Source of the DNA: Syngnathus acus
Taxonomy: Eukaryota > Chordata > Actinopteri > Syngnathiformes > Syngnathidae
Direction: 5' to 3'
DNA: 64,000 bases
Assembly: GCF_901709675.1 (NCBI RefSeq)
Contig: NC_051096.1
Location: 5,111,001 to 5,175,000 of the forward strand
Shown: positions 34,838 to 48,007 of the stretch, piece after piece
Layout: each line of letters opens with the position of its first letter
Position numbering within the stretch: the first letter of the stretch is position 1
The notes under the pieces: model-generated
Databases searched by the model: none
Seen by the model: the letters and a program-made list of their open reading frames with translations, nothing else
What the model was told of the DNA's origin: nothing
Position numbers and translations under genes: made by a program

Positions 34838-36045
34838 AAAAAAAAAAACCACACAACTCAACTTCAGACACATTTATATTTTTTCTGCTATTTGACTTTG
34901 GAATACATCTTGATCTCCTTCTGACAGCCACCGTTTTCCTTCCCTTCGCATCTTCATTTTTATTTTGTGCGGCTGGCACGTCTATAGAGGATTGCACTGG
35001 ATTAGCTTCTCCGCCTTCCCAACTGATCCCATCCATTTTGTGTAATCCAACTCAATTTAATTATGTTTATCGTTCCACCTCGCCGGCACGGCGGCGCCGC
35101 ACCTCGGCCAAGATAAGCCGGCGTCTGCCCGAGCCTGTTGCTGTCTAAACAGATGTTACCTACACATCATTTACACCCTCAAACAGGATATTTGACATAT
35201 TTTGGTCAGATTAGCAATCTGTGACCAGTTGTGGGAATAAATGCTAATTTCCCCACCAGACCCTTGTCCTTCTGCTTCCTTGTCTGTCCTGACTCTATTT
35301 TAAGAGCCTGATACTAAAAACTAATCGTGCAGATTTTTTTTTTTTTAAAGGACGTTGACTTTCCCCCCCTTTTTAACGTGCCAGGCTGCCATCCAAGCCA
35401 TTAAAATCGACTAGCATGCCAAACGCAATATGTTCTTAATTTTTGTGAGGATCTGCTTTAAAGCAAAAGTTTATTAAATATTTATTTTACACGTTCCCAG
35501 TGGGACAACATAAGCAGATGTGTGTTGTTGCTATGTTTACAGTCGGCTACTGTTGCAATCAGCTGTAAAACATTCATTAGGTCTTACAGTGGAATCGTAA
35601 ACACGAGGTCAGATGAGCGTCATAACAAGCATGGAGTCATGGAGTCTTTTCCTCGTGTTACACAATTACCAGAACCGTTCCGAGTTTGACACTTCTACCG
35701 CCGGCTCGCCGTGTCACTTGGCGGCGTGTCTCGTTAAAGTTCTGCCGAGGCTTCGACCAATAAAAGGCTCGTTAAAAAAAAAGAAAGAAAAAAAAATGTA
35801 CATCTCTGTCTGCTTGTTAAATTTTGAGTTGCAGCCACATTGTTAGTTACTGCAGTGCCATGGCCCAACGTGAATTTGAAGATTTTGCCGTATTTCCAGC
35901 AAAATAAATGATTTTGCTTCTTGCTGTTTGAAGACTTGGAGGATTAACTGGAAAAAATGTCTAGTAAGGAAAAAATAGTGAACTACTTTCAAAGCCAGTT
36001 TTAAGACCTGAAACCGATTATGTCAATAATCGATTATTTTTTGAT

Positions 36046-36390
36046 TACTGTATTTTCCGGACTATTAGGCGCATCTCAAAACCTGCAATTTTCTCAAAAG
36101 CCGACAGTGCGCCTTATAGTCCGGTGCGCCTTATATATGGATTCATAAATTTAAACTGGCCCGAACAATTGTGTCATGAAATCAATCATAAGTGGCCCGC
36201 TGAAGACTATGAATCATGAATCAAAAAGACTATGGATCATTATTTTGTGATTATAAAGTAATTTGTTGCATCTGAAGTTGAAATAAAAAAGATAAAATGG
36301 AGAATGATTTGATTAGGATTAAAAATCTGACACGATGCATTAAAGGTGCGCCTTATAGTCCGGTGCGCCTTATAGTCCGGAAAATATGGT
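36046..36390. mobile_element. MITE, GCGC-type TIR family (copy A2)
   Basis: The left end reads TACTGTATTTTCCGGACTAT and the right end AGTCCGGAAAATATGGT. Both carry mutations relative to copy A1, and the right TA is lost. The interior matches 980-1369 and 55616-55994. Confidence 0.83.
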
Positions 36391-37146
36391 CATCGACGAA
36401 TTAAATACCTGCAGTGTTCTTGCCGTATCCAAAATGAACGGATGAACATTGCTTCCATTGATTTCCCTTCTGCAAAGCACAACATCTCCGTCACCTTGGC
36501 CGACAGTTATGAAATTAGAACCGCCCCCCCTCCACTCCTCCTCCTCACCCTCCCTCTCGCTTGCAGAACTTTCAGCTATTTATCAGACACCTCATTCATT
36601 AATGATGGGATGACACGTATGCGCCACAAGTAATACGTGTCGGCCGCAGATGTGTGTAATTACAGCGGGCAGGCAAGTCAACACAGTAAATGTGTCGATG
36701 AGATGCTTGCGGGAGGTGAATAGATAGAAATCAACTTTATAGATCTGTGGTCCGTGCCCGCTTCCCCACTGGAGAGCAAAGGTTTTAATTGCTGTCTGAC
36801 CAGAGGCTGGTCCAGTGTGAAGATGGGCCACGTTGATACGAGACCCTGCGGTTGTTATATTGACTGACAGCTTCTCATCCCGCAACAGCCGATAAGTACA
36901 TGAGGAGACACGACTGGGTTGCTGCTGCGTTTGTTTTTTTGGAGAAATTTGACCGAAGCTAACAAACAGCTGTGATTTTTTTTTTTTTTTAATCAACAAG
37001 CAAATATTATTCCAAAAACATGACCTTCCTGTTAAGTGTTAGTTTTACATGCTTGACCTTTTCCGACTCAACTTCCATTTGGGGACTCCGCACGACAGCG
37101 GGACACTTTGCACTGCATGTGTCATTGATCTCGCTGCCAGAAGAAC

Positions 37147-37164
37147 CCCCCCCCCCCCCCCCCC
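37147..37164. repeat. Poly-C tract
   Basis: An uninterrupted C run within khdrbs3 intron 1. Confidence 0.9.
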
Positions 37165-39160
37165 ACACCTTTTGCGTACCTGCGGTCGCACCGCAAGGGG
37201 TAATTGTCATCCTGCTGACGGCGACGAGTGTCACGCACCTTCCATTTGTCACACGGAACCCGTTCCTTGTGAGTCAGTGTGGTAATCATGTTGATTTGTG
37301 CAATATTCTTCCCGCCAATAAAGTTGACACCAAAATCTCATTTACACATAAACAGAGCAAAGCGTATTCAGGCCTACCTACTCCTCCCGTTGCATATCAC
37401 AAATAACCCCCTTGGGCTAGTCGCTACTGTCTGCCTCATTATCATATTTATTTAAAGTATCATATGACCCATTTCATTCCAACATGGGATCCTCTTGTCA
37501 TGATTGAGCGCTTCCGTATTTAAGGGCAGGAGCAGCTGTGCACAATAGGAGCGTCGCTATTAAATATTTTAGCTCTGTCCTTGCCAATGCAATGAAGGGA
37601 AACACCTCCGGACGAAAAACTGTTGTGGCGACAGAGTGGAATTTGTCATTTGTAACATTAAATGGACCGCATCTGATGACGGCAGCAATAACACACACAC
37701 AAAAAAAAAATCCATCCACTTTCCCGGCCTACACGTCAGTGGCAACCCGAATAGCCGTCACCAAACGACTTGTAGTGGCTGCTGGCCCGTGGCTTGTAAT
37801 GGAAGATGAATAGCAATCCAGTTGTCAGGTTCAGCTCGGAGTTATCGAATGGTTTCTCTGGATATGTTTCTCCGGACTTGCCTGTATTGATCTGCTGCTT
37901 GGAAAACCTATGGCTATTGTGTTCTATTTGAACGCATGCAGAGAAAAACTTGTCGCTTGTTGACTTGGGACTAACTTGATCCGTCCCTTAATCCCATCTC
38001 CATTTTTTTTTCTCACAGATTTCATCGGTTGTACTATCCGTCTAAGCAACCGTGACCTTCTCAAGGATTTTTCCGTTGAAGCAATTTATCGATAAGCGCT
38101 TCGATTTAAATACATTACAGGACGATTTGAGACGGTAACATGCTAACACAAAACATGCTAACTCCTTTAATTTATTTCGGGGAAAGTGACCAACTTAAAA
38201 ACATGCCCCTAAAGATGTGAATTAGTCTCTAAAATGGATGGATGGTTTCGGGTCAGAGCCCATTTCCAGCTGACCTAGTGCAAATTGCACCCTGGGCGTT
38301 TGGTGACTTGGATTCATTCCACACCAGCTGCATAAAACTCAGCCCCTGTGCAAACTATGCTACTACCAGTGACCCCCTAAATTTTTTCAAACTTTCATAT
38401 ACATGTAAAATCGCACCTTAAAAGACTCCTAAAATGGAAATTTTATCATCAAGGGCCGGATCCAGTCGAGACACTTTGAATCCAACAGCTGTGTTATTGA
38501 GTGAGCGGCGGCCATGATCGTTGTCTAACGGCATCTTCCAGGGAGCTCATAAACCAGCTGTTACTCTCTGGTGTTGACACAGACGAGAGTTTTCTGTTTC
38601 CGGCAAAGAAGCTTAAATTGTAAACTTAGTTAGCTTAATCGTCCCATATTGTTGATATTGATTTGTTAGTGAAAAAGATTTAGTGTCACGATTCCAATTG
38701 GCTCAAAGTTGACTGCTGTCCCAACAGTGCGGATAAAATGAGTCTGACCTTTCACTGCTGAGATTCCATTATCACCTAGCCACAGTTGGCATGTGTACAC
38801 TTTAAAAGCTCATTTCGCACCTTGGCGAGACAGCGTTAATTTATTTTTTTACCTCGTTCTACTCCCGACCCAGATGCGGCGGCGCAGATTTAAAATAAGC
38901 CCGTTAACCTGGCAAAATTGCATTCCAGCGAAATACAGAACTAGCGGCCTCGGAGCCTGGTGGAACTTGACATGGGCATCTTCGTGTCTTTGCCAGTCGG
39001 GAGCCGCAATGCTAATGATGTTCAGTGGGTGGGTGATGCTCGCAGGCGTTGTGCATTTCTCCGCTCTGGTGTGAGAGAGAGAATTCGCACTTTCTGATGA
39101 CACGGAGCTGCATCTTTGGTGTGAACTGTCAGCCTGAAGACGATGTACAGCACTCAGCTC

Positions 39161-39177
39161 CCCCCCCCCCCCCCCCC
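39161..39177. repeat. Poly-C tract
   Basis: A C run followed by ACCCCACCCC. Confidence 0.9.
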
Positions 39178-39385
39178 ACCCCACCCCATCTCATTTTCAC
39201 AGCCATATTTGCTCATATGCACGTCTCAGGTTGCTGCTCTGACATTGACAACGTTGTCAAAGATTACTCTCACGCGGCGTTTCCCCGCTAAGAGTGGTGG
39301 CCTACATCTCGGTAGGACATTGAAGGGAGCAATGAGTGGTTAAGATGCACCCAAATGGGAAAACAAGCCTTGTTATTCCGATAGA

Positions 39386-39416
39386 CCCCCCCCCCCCCCC
39401 CCCCCACACACACACA
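39386..39416. repeat. Compound poly-C/(CA)n tract
   Basis: About 20 C followed by six CA units. Confidence 0.9.
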
Positions 39417-42111
39417 CCTTTTCCTCTTGTTATTCTCTCATTTCGGGATAACTCGATGGAAGCGACACACCAATGCCTGACAACATGCCACGGAATATCG
39501 TTAAAATGTTGACGTGACACTTCAATTTCCTCTCCGTCAGTCAGTGAAGCTGCCGGATGTTTCTTTACGCCGGGTTGGACTGACAGCTCCAGATGGATTT
39601 GGAACCTCGGTTAGCTGGGGAAATAAAATGTGATTACTTTCATGCAAATAATTGCGAGAGAAAAAAAACTGGATCAACAAGTTATTTCGTGTGGGTTACA
39701 CGCGTTTTATGAAATTTAATCTATTTCACGAAAAGATAGGTCAAGGATCAAATTAAAGTCATATCTCAAGGTGCCACTATTTAGCAAATTGTGCTACTCG
39801 AATGTCGATCTTCGGGGAAGTCGGCAATATGAGTTGAAATGCAACATTCTGCCTCTATTTGTTAAATAATCACAAAATTGATTTTGTTGACTGCAATCCC
39901 AGCATGAAGGTGATGCCCCGCCCCCAACCCCCCCGGGTCCTCTATTTGCCCTCTACGGCCCTGGCAAGATTGTCATCAAACTGATGCGCCCTAGAGAGAC
40001 AGCTGGCGGCATTGCTGAGTCAACTGTGGCCCAGAATCATCTATTAGCTTTTACCTGGCACCTCTCGCCACAAGATTCCCAAAGTACGAAATGAAGCTAG
40101 GCATATTTTCATCTTTTCTGACAGCTCGGCGGTATCTGCGGTTGCAGAAGATGTCACTCGTTGCGCAATCTGTTGGAGTTCCGTCGACCTGAGCGCGGAT
40201 ATGCAAAAGCACCCCAAAATCATCTTCAATTTACTCCGATAAAAAAAAAAAAAATTATATGCTGCCTGTGATTTGCACGCTGGCTATAAAAAAAGCCTTT
40301 AGGACTTCACAAAATCAAATGACTGTGGTCACATCATCCACCTTTTTGAAAGGTCTTACAGCCATGGGTGATGCAATAAAATAAAACGAGCTGACTAAGC
40401 ATTTTCCCGATTTTTCATTCTTCAAATGGCAGAATTGGACAATTCTCTTTAAAAAAAAAAATGTTGCCATCCATGATATATGTAATGTAATATATAAATT
40501 TTCAGTCCAACTATTGTATGCATATTTTTTTTTATACCTTTTGCCCTGCTGATTGTTTGGCCTCCAGAGAAAATCGGTGCAGGTGCTGCGAGTGTCATCC
40601 CCTCCGGCGAGCGGTCGATAATGAAAACCGCATGAGCGACGCAAAGAACTCGGCAAACTCCTTTTTCATTTCCTTAATCTCTGCCCGCAGGCTGCGTCCG
40701 GTAACATGCAGCCATTATTTTCCAGCACTTGATCACTCATATCGTCTCCTATGGGAACGAATTAAAGGCGAGAGAAATCCACTGCGCAAATAAAGAATGC
40801 GCTGTAATTTGATCACCTCAATAAAGATGGTGAACAAATGGCCTTGGCTTTATGTCCAATGCTTCGTTGGAACCAGGAGCTGTTTGACCGTAGGAGTTCT
40901 ATTTGGACTTTTGAACCTATGTATTTTTAATCACTTTCTTAGCCGGCGTCCATTTTTAGGAAATCCGACTTTCTACTCAGGAAAGCATGAAGTGCGTCAG
41001 CGAGGTTTGGAATTAACAAACCGTCGCTATCTCAGCCGCTAAGCACTCACAATTAATTTAATCAAGCAGAGTTGCAGCGTAAAATAGAGAACCTTTGTTG
41101 GCATTTGGCAACCCGCTGCAAAATGTTAACCAGATACGGTGACCAATCATGGATTTAAGTAGGGCCGGTTATTTTCCAAAATTACAGCCAATTAATCTCC
41201 CATTAGTGCCATCAGTCGGGTCGCCCCAACACCGAAACAGACAATTCAGCCTTTTAAATCTAATTTCCTGAAAGCTCTCCTGCAAAATTAGAGCTAATAG
41301 TAAACTGTAAGTGACAATTAGGTGCACTAATTGAAGGACATTACAAAGAGAGCAGGCACCATGACGTCCATTATTACTTGTAGTAAACTGCTACCCAATG
41401 ATCGGAGTTTTTTGCACCTTAATTAAAATATCATTATTTTCCAATAATAAATGACAAAAACTGTTGTTGAACTATGTGTGGGTACTCCGATACCAAGTAT
41501 CCGATTCCCGGCCTTAGATGAGGACTTTTTAAAGCTTGTTGATATGCTCCCTCTCATTATTTATTTAGCCTTTTAGCAGCGTGACCTTTAATCGCCGTCT
41601 CGGCCCTTGAAAGCGTTTCGGAGGCAGGTGGTAATGATCAGATGTCCAAATACTTCTGTTCGTATTGAGCATTTATGAAAAGAATACGGGCTCTCTGTGC
41701 AATTAGTCTTGACTCAATCAATGAGCGTCTGCTTCGCTCTTGTCGTACACGTGAGATTAGATGAGCGGACAAGAAGGATATCACATTTGTGGAGAAAAAA
41801 AAGATTTTTTGCAGCTCTCGCCTCGGAAAACACGGCCGTCTCAGATGAAGCGGCTCGGCTGGGTGTTCGCCACCATCTTTGGAGACGTTTCAATGACGGT
41901 GCCGGCTGGGGCTTTGTTGAAAAAGGGGAGGAGCGGCCGTGTCCATTTACCCGGGAGGGAGCCGGTGTAATCCATCAGCCCCGACCCAGCCGCCTCGCGC
42001 TGCCCGCCCCTCCACCCTCGCTCTCTTCCAACATCTCTCTTCCTTTAACTCGCCTCTAAAAAGCTTCACATGAAATTGTTTTTATTCAGCACTTTTCAGT
42101 CGGAGGCAAAA

Positions 42112-42160
42112 CCAGTTGTCTTGCAGTTCTGAGGTTCCAGGTTCGATTCCCGACATTCAC
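42112..42160 (+). mobile_element. tRNA-like SINE fragment
   Basis: A perfect RNA polymerase III B-box (GGTTCGATTCC at 42140-42150) sits in a SINE-head context (TTGCAGTTCTGAGGTTCCAG). No body or tail is recognisable downstream, so it is a truncated relic and not a functional tRNA gene. Confidence 0.45.
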
Positions 42161-42984
42161 TCATGTCTGCTTAAACGTCATCTGATTAAGAGGCGTATTT
42201 TATCACCAACGTTTCAGATACTTGCGTTCATCGACCTACCTGCTTGTGTTCCTCGTAAAGCGATAAAAGTCGACTGCGGCTATCTTTCATTTTTGTTCAC
42301 GGCGGTTTGTGTCTGGAATTTAGCGACACCCGTGAAGTGTAAAAAAGCTGGAGTCAACTTTGGAACATTTAAAAAAAAAAATCTGTCTCCCGATTAGAAA
42401 GTTTTTAATTCAGCAAGTAGTCTAATTCGAGAAATGTTTATTGACACATTGACGACTTCCAAGCCAGTGATCCAGAAAATCCGTAATCAATACGCAGCTT
42501 TGAGCGATTTAGCGTTGTGTGTTTTATTTTTTTTGTGGACCACTATATAAATAAATAACATTGGGTGGACAGCTGGAGGCTTGACATGACCCAGCTGTCA
42601 ATAAAACACGCAGTAAAACAAAATGTTGTGTATTGTAAAGCCAATTTAGAAATGGTGTCAAAGCCACCTCGAGCAAATCTGACTTAACATCACGCCAATG
42701 GAGAACATCTAACTACCCTAATTCATTTGCAATATTGATCTTTTTTTTTTTCCCAGGATTTGCTGTTCTCTCGCATGCAAGAGCGACAACGTAATTGATT
42801 TGGCACGGTTAGGAACAGGACTTGTCTGAGCTTGTTTTAGTTTCGGGAGAGAAGGAAATGTGGAGGAAAATACTGGAAATGAGAAAAAATGGTTGTCATT
42901 TGTTCTCACGGTATCGCGAAATGACATTTTTCTTCCATTATTCTTCTCCGTTTGATTGGTGTCGGGACAAGTCGAGATATCAGG

Positions 42985-43110
42985 TGGCCGATTGCGCAAT
43001 AGCTGGCCGTTGGTTCAATTCCCGGCTTCTGTGATGGTGTGATTGCGACTGAGAACCATCGCACCTGGATGGATGGATGGATGGATGGATGGATGGATAG
43101 ACGGACGGCC
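42985..43110 (+). mobile_element. tRNA-like SINE fragment with (GGAT)n tail
   Basis: A B-box-like GGTTCAATTCCCGGC is followed within about 60 bp by a (GGAT)n array and a diverged GGAC array. Head plus tetranucleotide tail is the layout of the full SINE at 15177, but with a short, diverged body. Confidence 0.45.
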
Positions 43111-43302
43111 GGACGGACGGCTATTAAGCATCTCTGCGAAACATTCAACCCCCAGCGGCTTCGTCCAACTTGGGCCGCCATTTAAAGCTTGACTTTGAAA
43201 GTGAAGGAGTAACCGCTCATTATGATGATTCCAGCGTGTATCTTGATAAAAGTGCCCACGCTGAGGTCGAGATAATGATCTTCATTAAGCCCCACGGTTT
43301 TA

Positions 43303-43318
43303 CCCCCCCCCCCCCCCC
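43303..43318. repeat. Poly-C tract
   Basis: A C run within khdrbs3 intron 1. Confidence 0.88.
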
Positions 43319-46168
43319 ATCCTCAACCCGCCCCCTTCTCACACACTAACGACGTTTTTATGTGTAACTTCATTAGAGGGAAGGATACTGAAAGCATAAA
43401 CATCAGTGCTGCTTAATTGTACAATGACTTGGCCTTCTTTACCCCCCCCCAAAAAAAAACTGTGTGGATGATTTATTATTAAAAAGTCCTGCTTTTTTGG
43501 TCCCATCCAGAACTTAAGCATCTTCTGGCCTTGCTGTTTTGTTGTGCACGGCGGTGCGCTGATAGTCTAATGAAGACAAAGCGGCGGAGGCTTGCCGGTG
43601 CTGTGCTTAACGGAGACAGTGATTGGTCACCAAAGGCCGCTTGTGGAGTCCAGCTCTGCATTTGCTCATTATATCTACTGTAGGTTAACATTACACTATT
43701 TTTTTTTTTTTAATACAAAGCATAATTGTTTCAAAATAGACTGCAGGCACCTCTTTGTTGGTTCTTTCAATGTAAGTTCACTCAACTTGCAGTTCCGAAT
43801 AAGCCGTCCACCATGATCGCTGTGCAGTATTTACACTCGCCGTTTCTGAAATCTAAAAGGTCTCAGTTGTAGAGGAGGACTTTCATTTCTTACCATCTTT
43901 AAAGGGAATATTTGATGAAGCTGTGTTCGGATCAGGACTGTTGGAATAGCATAAACCTATTTATGACGCCTGAGGAACGAGCTAATTTCACATTCAGAAT
44001 TTCAAAGTTGACTTTTTTTTTTTTACTCCAATGAGACTTAAATGTAGCAAGAAGTACGAGGAGGCATGTTAGACACGCTGGTCTTGATAATTTAGCAGAA
44101 CTTTTCAGATTCCTGGCAACATAACTTTTACTTTAACACCTCGAGGAGAGGCTCGCTTCCCATGATCTCCCCCGCTGCTTCTCAAAATTTGGTGCATGAG
44201 TCGCAAGAATTTTTTGGCAGGTGGAGAACACTTTGGATAATCCCATTCGCCAAAGTGTGTCTTCAAGCGAACGAGTGCCAAAATGAATTCACCCGGCAAC
44301 TATCAAAATGATCAAATAACGTCGACCCTATGATGCAACATTGGAGCATCGAGCCGGGAGCCATTTTGGCATACGTGAAGGAGAAATGTTCCCAAAATGG
44401 AATCACCATATTTTTTCCACACCCATTCGCTATTTAGAAGGCTGACAATGGCGTCTGTTATTAGCTGGATGGATCCCTGACTTCACAGGCCGCAGACTGA
44501 AATGAAGGAGGCACCACTCAAGGGGCTCTCCGTCTTAATCCTCGGACATTATCTCGACACTGTAAGCGGGTCTTGGCTCGTTACCTCGCAGTCGAGAGCC
44601 AGTCTGGCAGTGCTGCAGAAAGAGAGAGGGAGAGCGGTGAAACGAGGGAAGCGAAGAAGGGAGGGAGGGAGGGTCTCCCCGAATGTAATCTCCAGATTAG
44701 GGGGGGGTGAGACGAATTCCTGCTGCCAGCCTGACCTTGTGGAGGCATTGGAAGAGTTGGAGTCAAATTCAAATTTGGGCAGTTTTATTTTTTTGGGGTG
44801 AGAGTTTACGCTTTTGTGTGATTTACACAAAATGCACGCGCTGGCACCGGCGGCACTTTTGAGATGCGTGCGAGGGAAATTGTGTCTGGCGCTGACCTTC
44901 CTGCCTGCGAGCCTTGGCGCGCGCCAGCCCAGCAAACAACAGAAACACCAACGCTCGTTTGTTGTAATTTATCGAGACGCGGGGAAGCCTCCTCTTATGC
45001 AAATACACTCGAGTGTAGCATTAATGAGCTTTTTACAGCTTCCATTCCCCTGTAATGAACTTATGTATGATCTCACTACTTTGAAAACATTTGCTTTACT
45101 CGCATGCTGTGCATATATTAGTTTGCCGCCTTTGGAAATCTAAATCTCATATGCATATTTTTAAATAATATTATTTTATCAATATTTTTATTTCATTTCT
45201 TTATATCTTCAACAGTTAAACCTGAAAATGTGCAAAAAATTCTTCTTCTTCAGCGAGTAAACTAAGTGCGACTACCAAACAGCGCCTCTGCTGGTCGCAG
45301 CCAAGTAGTGCATTCTTTCAATAACTCCAACAAATTCTCAATTAGCATTAGCAGGCTAATAATTGGGTTCAAAAAGTATGCTTGTAGTCCAGACAGCATA
45401 TGTGTATATTTTTTTTCTCCCTCCCCTAGAGCTAAGTACAAAGGTATATCTTTTCCTGCAGATGAATAATAAATGCGACATTTCTGCTCCATTGCAAAAC
45501 AAAGTAATGAGTCTGTCGGCATCAGATTCACTAAAGACTAACATATCAACTCTGTGCCGTGTTTCATTTGAGACTTTTTTTTTTTCTCTACCGGAGACAT
45601 TTGCTGGTGGTTGCAACTCACTGTCTTCCTACGTTGGACTCAATTATTATTATTTTTTTGATAAAGCGTTTCAACAACAAAATAACGTGTCACTTTTGTC
45701 ACGCTGCGTGATTAGAAGTGAGAGCAACATGGCCGGGAGGTAACATATGTAACGGCACTTTAACGTCAAAGGCAAAAAAAACACACCATCACGCTGTGTT
45801 GCTTAATTGAAATGTCAGATGTTTTTGTTTTTTTAAATTATTTTCAACCAAAGAGATCATGAATGCAGCTCTAACCCTTTATTGCTGCTGAAAGCTTTTT
45901 GAGCGTGAAGCAGACGTGGCCAGAAGACACGACAGGCCCTCTGCTTTAGTTTGAACCCGTAATGCAGCCATGAAACACTTTGGATCTGCAACTAATTGTA
46001 AAGCGCCAGTCAGTTCCGCTACATTGAACAACAACGTGGACTCTGACACACCTCCTGAGGATTTTTATGTTCATTCACATTTTTATTTTTTTTTGTATTC
46101 GGAAAATTTGAGGATTTGGAGAATTTTTAACGATGAATCGATTTTATCGAAATTATTATTGATTAAGC

Positions 46169-46464
46169 CAGGGGTGTCAAACTCGTTTTTTTCGCGTGCC
46201 GCATTGTCATAGCTTTGCCATTATGAAATAAATGTATGAGCACCTCATATTATATACAGTAAAAGCTACAAAACAAACCGACAAATAACTCGTTTTCAAA
46301 TCAGACGAGTAAAAACTGGTCAAATTTAAAAAAAGAAGATATGATTACAAGTGAAGACAATTTGCAATTCTAGTAATGACACACGAATTTGATGCACAAT
46401 TTGTCCACATAAAATGATGTGGCGGGCCGTATCTGGCCCCCGGGCCTTGAGTTTGACACGTGTG
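46169..46464. mobile_element. hAT-type MITE with 8-bp target-site duplication
   Basis: The element starts CAGGGGTGTCAAACTCG and ends GAGTTTGACACGTGTG, giving short inverted ends. It is flanked by a perfect 8-bp direct repeat, GATTAAGC (46161-46168 and 46465-46472), the hallmark of hAT transposition. At 296 bp without coding capacity it is non-autonomous. Internal GGCGGGCCGTATCTGGCCCC is typical of this widespread vertebrate repeat type. Confidence 0.88.
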
Positions 46465-47888
46465 GATTAAGCGATGGAGACAATTTCATCGCTTTTTATT
46501 GATTGTTTTGTCGCTGCTTAGCATTTTAAGAGGCTCATTCATTGAAGGTGTTTGTCATGCATCTCCAAGCGGCCATCTTAGAATATTTGCAGTGGGTAAA
46601 GAGTTTCCTGGAAAAAAAATTAAAAAATACAGCACAACAGGCGCTTTATGCTCATGTAGGCGCTCTGAACAGCTGTTAAAGACGCCGAGGCTGTGCACAG
46701 TTCACTTTTCAAACGGCGGTGAGAAAAATGTGGTTTGTTAGCCCCCCACTAGCTGATCCCAAGCGGGTGAGCGAGAGGTCGATTCGGACGCAAAATGCCG
46801 CCTCCTCTTCAATAAGTCAAATCTTCTCTCTCGACAAGAGCAAAAGTGGGCCAAAATGAAGCTGAAGCAATCTCAGTATCTCACATCACAGCCTGAGTGT
46901 TTTGAGAGCAACATTTCGGAGAAGATGGAATCTCTCTCGACATGTTGCTAGGTGATGCATTAATATTAATGTTGTTGGTTTTTTTTTTTTTCCTCACAAT
47001 GCCTTTGCTCCACCCTCAGGATAAAAGTGATATCTCTATCTCCCTGATAGCTCAATTATCCTTTATCCTTGGAAAAAAACGAGACTCAGGAATTTTTTTT
47101 TTTAATTACTTCCGGCAATAATAATGCAGTGGGAGCTTTATTGATAAAATTTTATTTTGCTTCTAATTTGCACATCTTTGGCTTAGTGTAATTGGAAAAT
47201 GTGGATGGAGTTGTTTGTTTTCATCACTCTCATGCAAGTCAGTTATTCGAAAGAGATGAGGTCATGAGAATATTGGAAGTGCTAAGAAAAAAAAATTATA
47301 TTTATTTTACTCAGTCAAATGTTTCTTTAGACTTTATTCCTGTAACTTTTTTTTCTTCCCACGTTTTTGTGCTTCAATGGTTCCTTCTGTTATTTATTCT
47401 TTTTCTTTTCAGTGTGTCTCTAAAACTCCTTCACGACATATGGAACAGTCACAAAAGTAATAATAATAATAAAAAAAAAAACACTAAAGGCTTGGTCTGC
47501 CCTCATCTTTTTCTAAATCATTTTTATGTCACACGAAACAATTTTGAGATGGAGTTTGCCCTCCGTCTCAACCTTTCTGTTACCAGGAATTTTTTTCTTC
47601 CTGTTTTTCGTGTTGCTTGCCCGCATTCACAAGTTGCCCTTTCTGCAAAATCATTTTACCAGAGCTGAAAGGCCGCTGTTATCCATCTGATTAAGTGTTC
47701 AAGGTTACGCCTCTCAATACATCAAAGTCGACCGGCGCTACAAGAAAAAATTGTCGGGACCAACTTTTCTTTTTTTTTTTTACTCCAACATATTTTTGCA
47801 TTGATTGTATTTTATGGGAATCAAAATAAGATGACATCAAAGTAATAAGTCATATTAAAAACATCACTTTTTTTTTTTTTTCTTTCAG

Positions 47889-48007
47889 AAATCGACAAGA
47901 TTCAGAAGGACGAAGGCAAGGAGGAAGAAAAATTCATCGACGTCGTCATCAACAAGAACATGAAACTGGGCCAGAAAGTTTTGATACCAGTCAAGCAGTT
48001 TCCTAAA
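47889..48007 (+). CDS. khdrbs3: khdrbs3 coding exon 2
   Basis: Residues 31-70, from the second QUA1 helix into the first KH strand. Reads [15 protein letters not shown] followed by [15 protein letters not shown] and PVKQFPK. Acceptor TCTTTCAG, donor AAA/GTGAGT, ending in phase 0. Confidence 0.95.

Larger units (their letters stand above)
32413..47888 (+). other. khdrbs3 intron 1 (15.5 kb)
   Basis: Large first intron with a GTAAGA donor and a T-tract/CTTTCAG acceptor. It contains a MITE (36046-36390), a hAT-type MITE (46169-46464), two SINE-like fragments, several poly-C and compound poly-C/(CA)n tracts and a candidate conserved element at 41190-41390. The many open frames in it lack family signatures and none is called as a gene. 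Confidence 0.85.

Noticed and set aside
42116-42160. tRNA gene
   Set aside because: There is a B-box but no cloverleaf or acceptor stem; better explained as a SINE head fragment.
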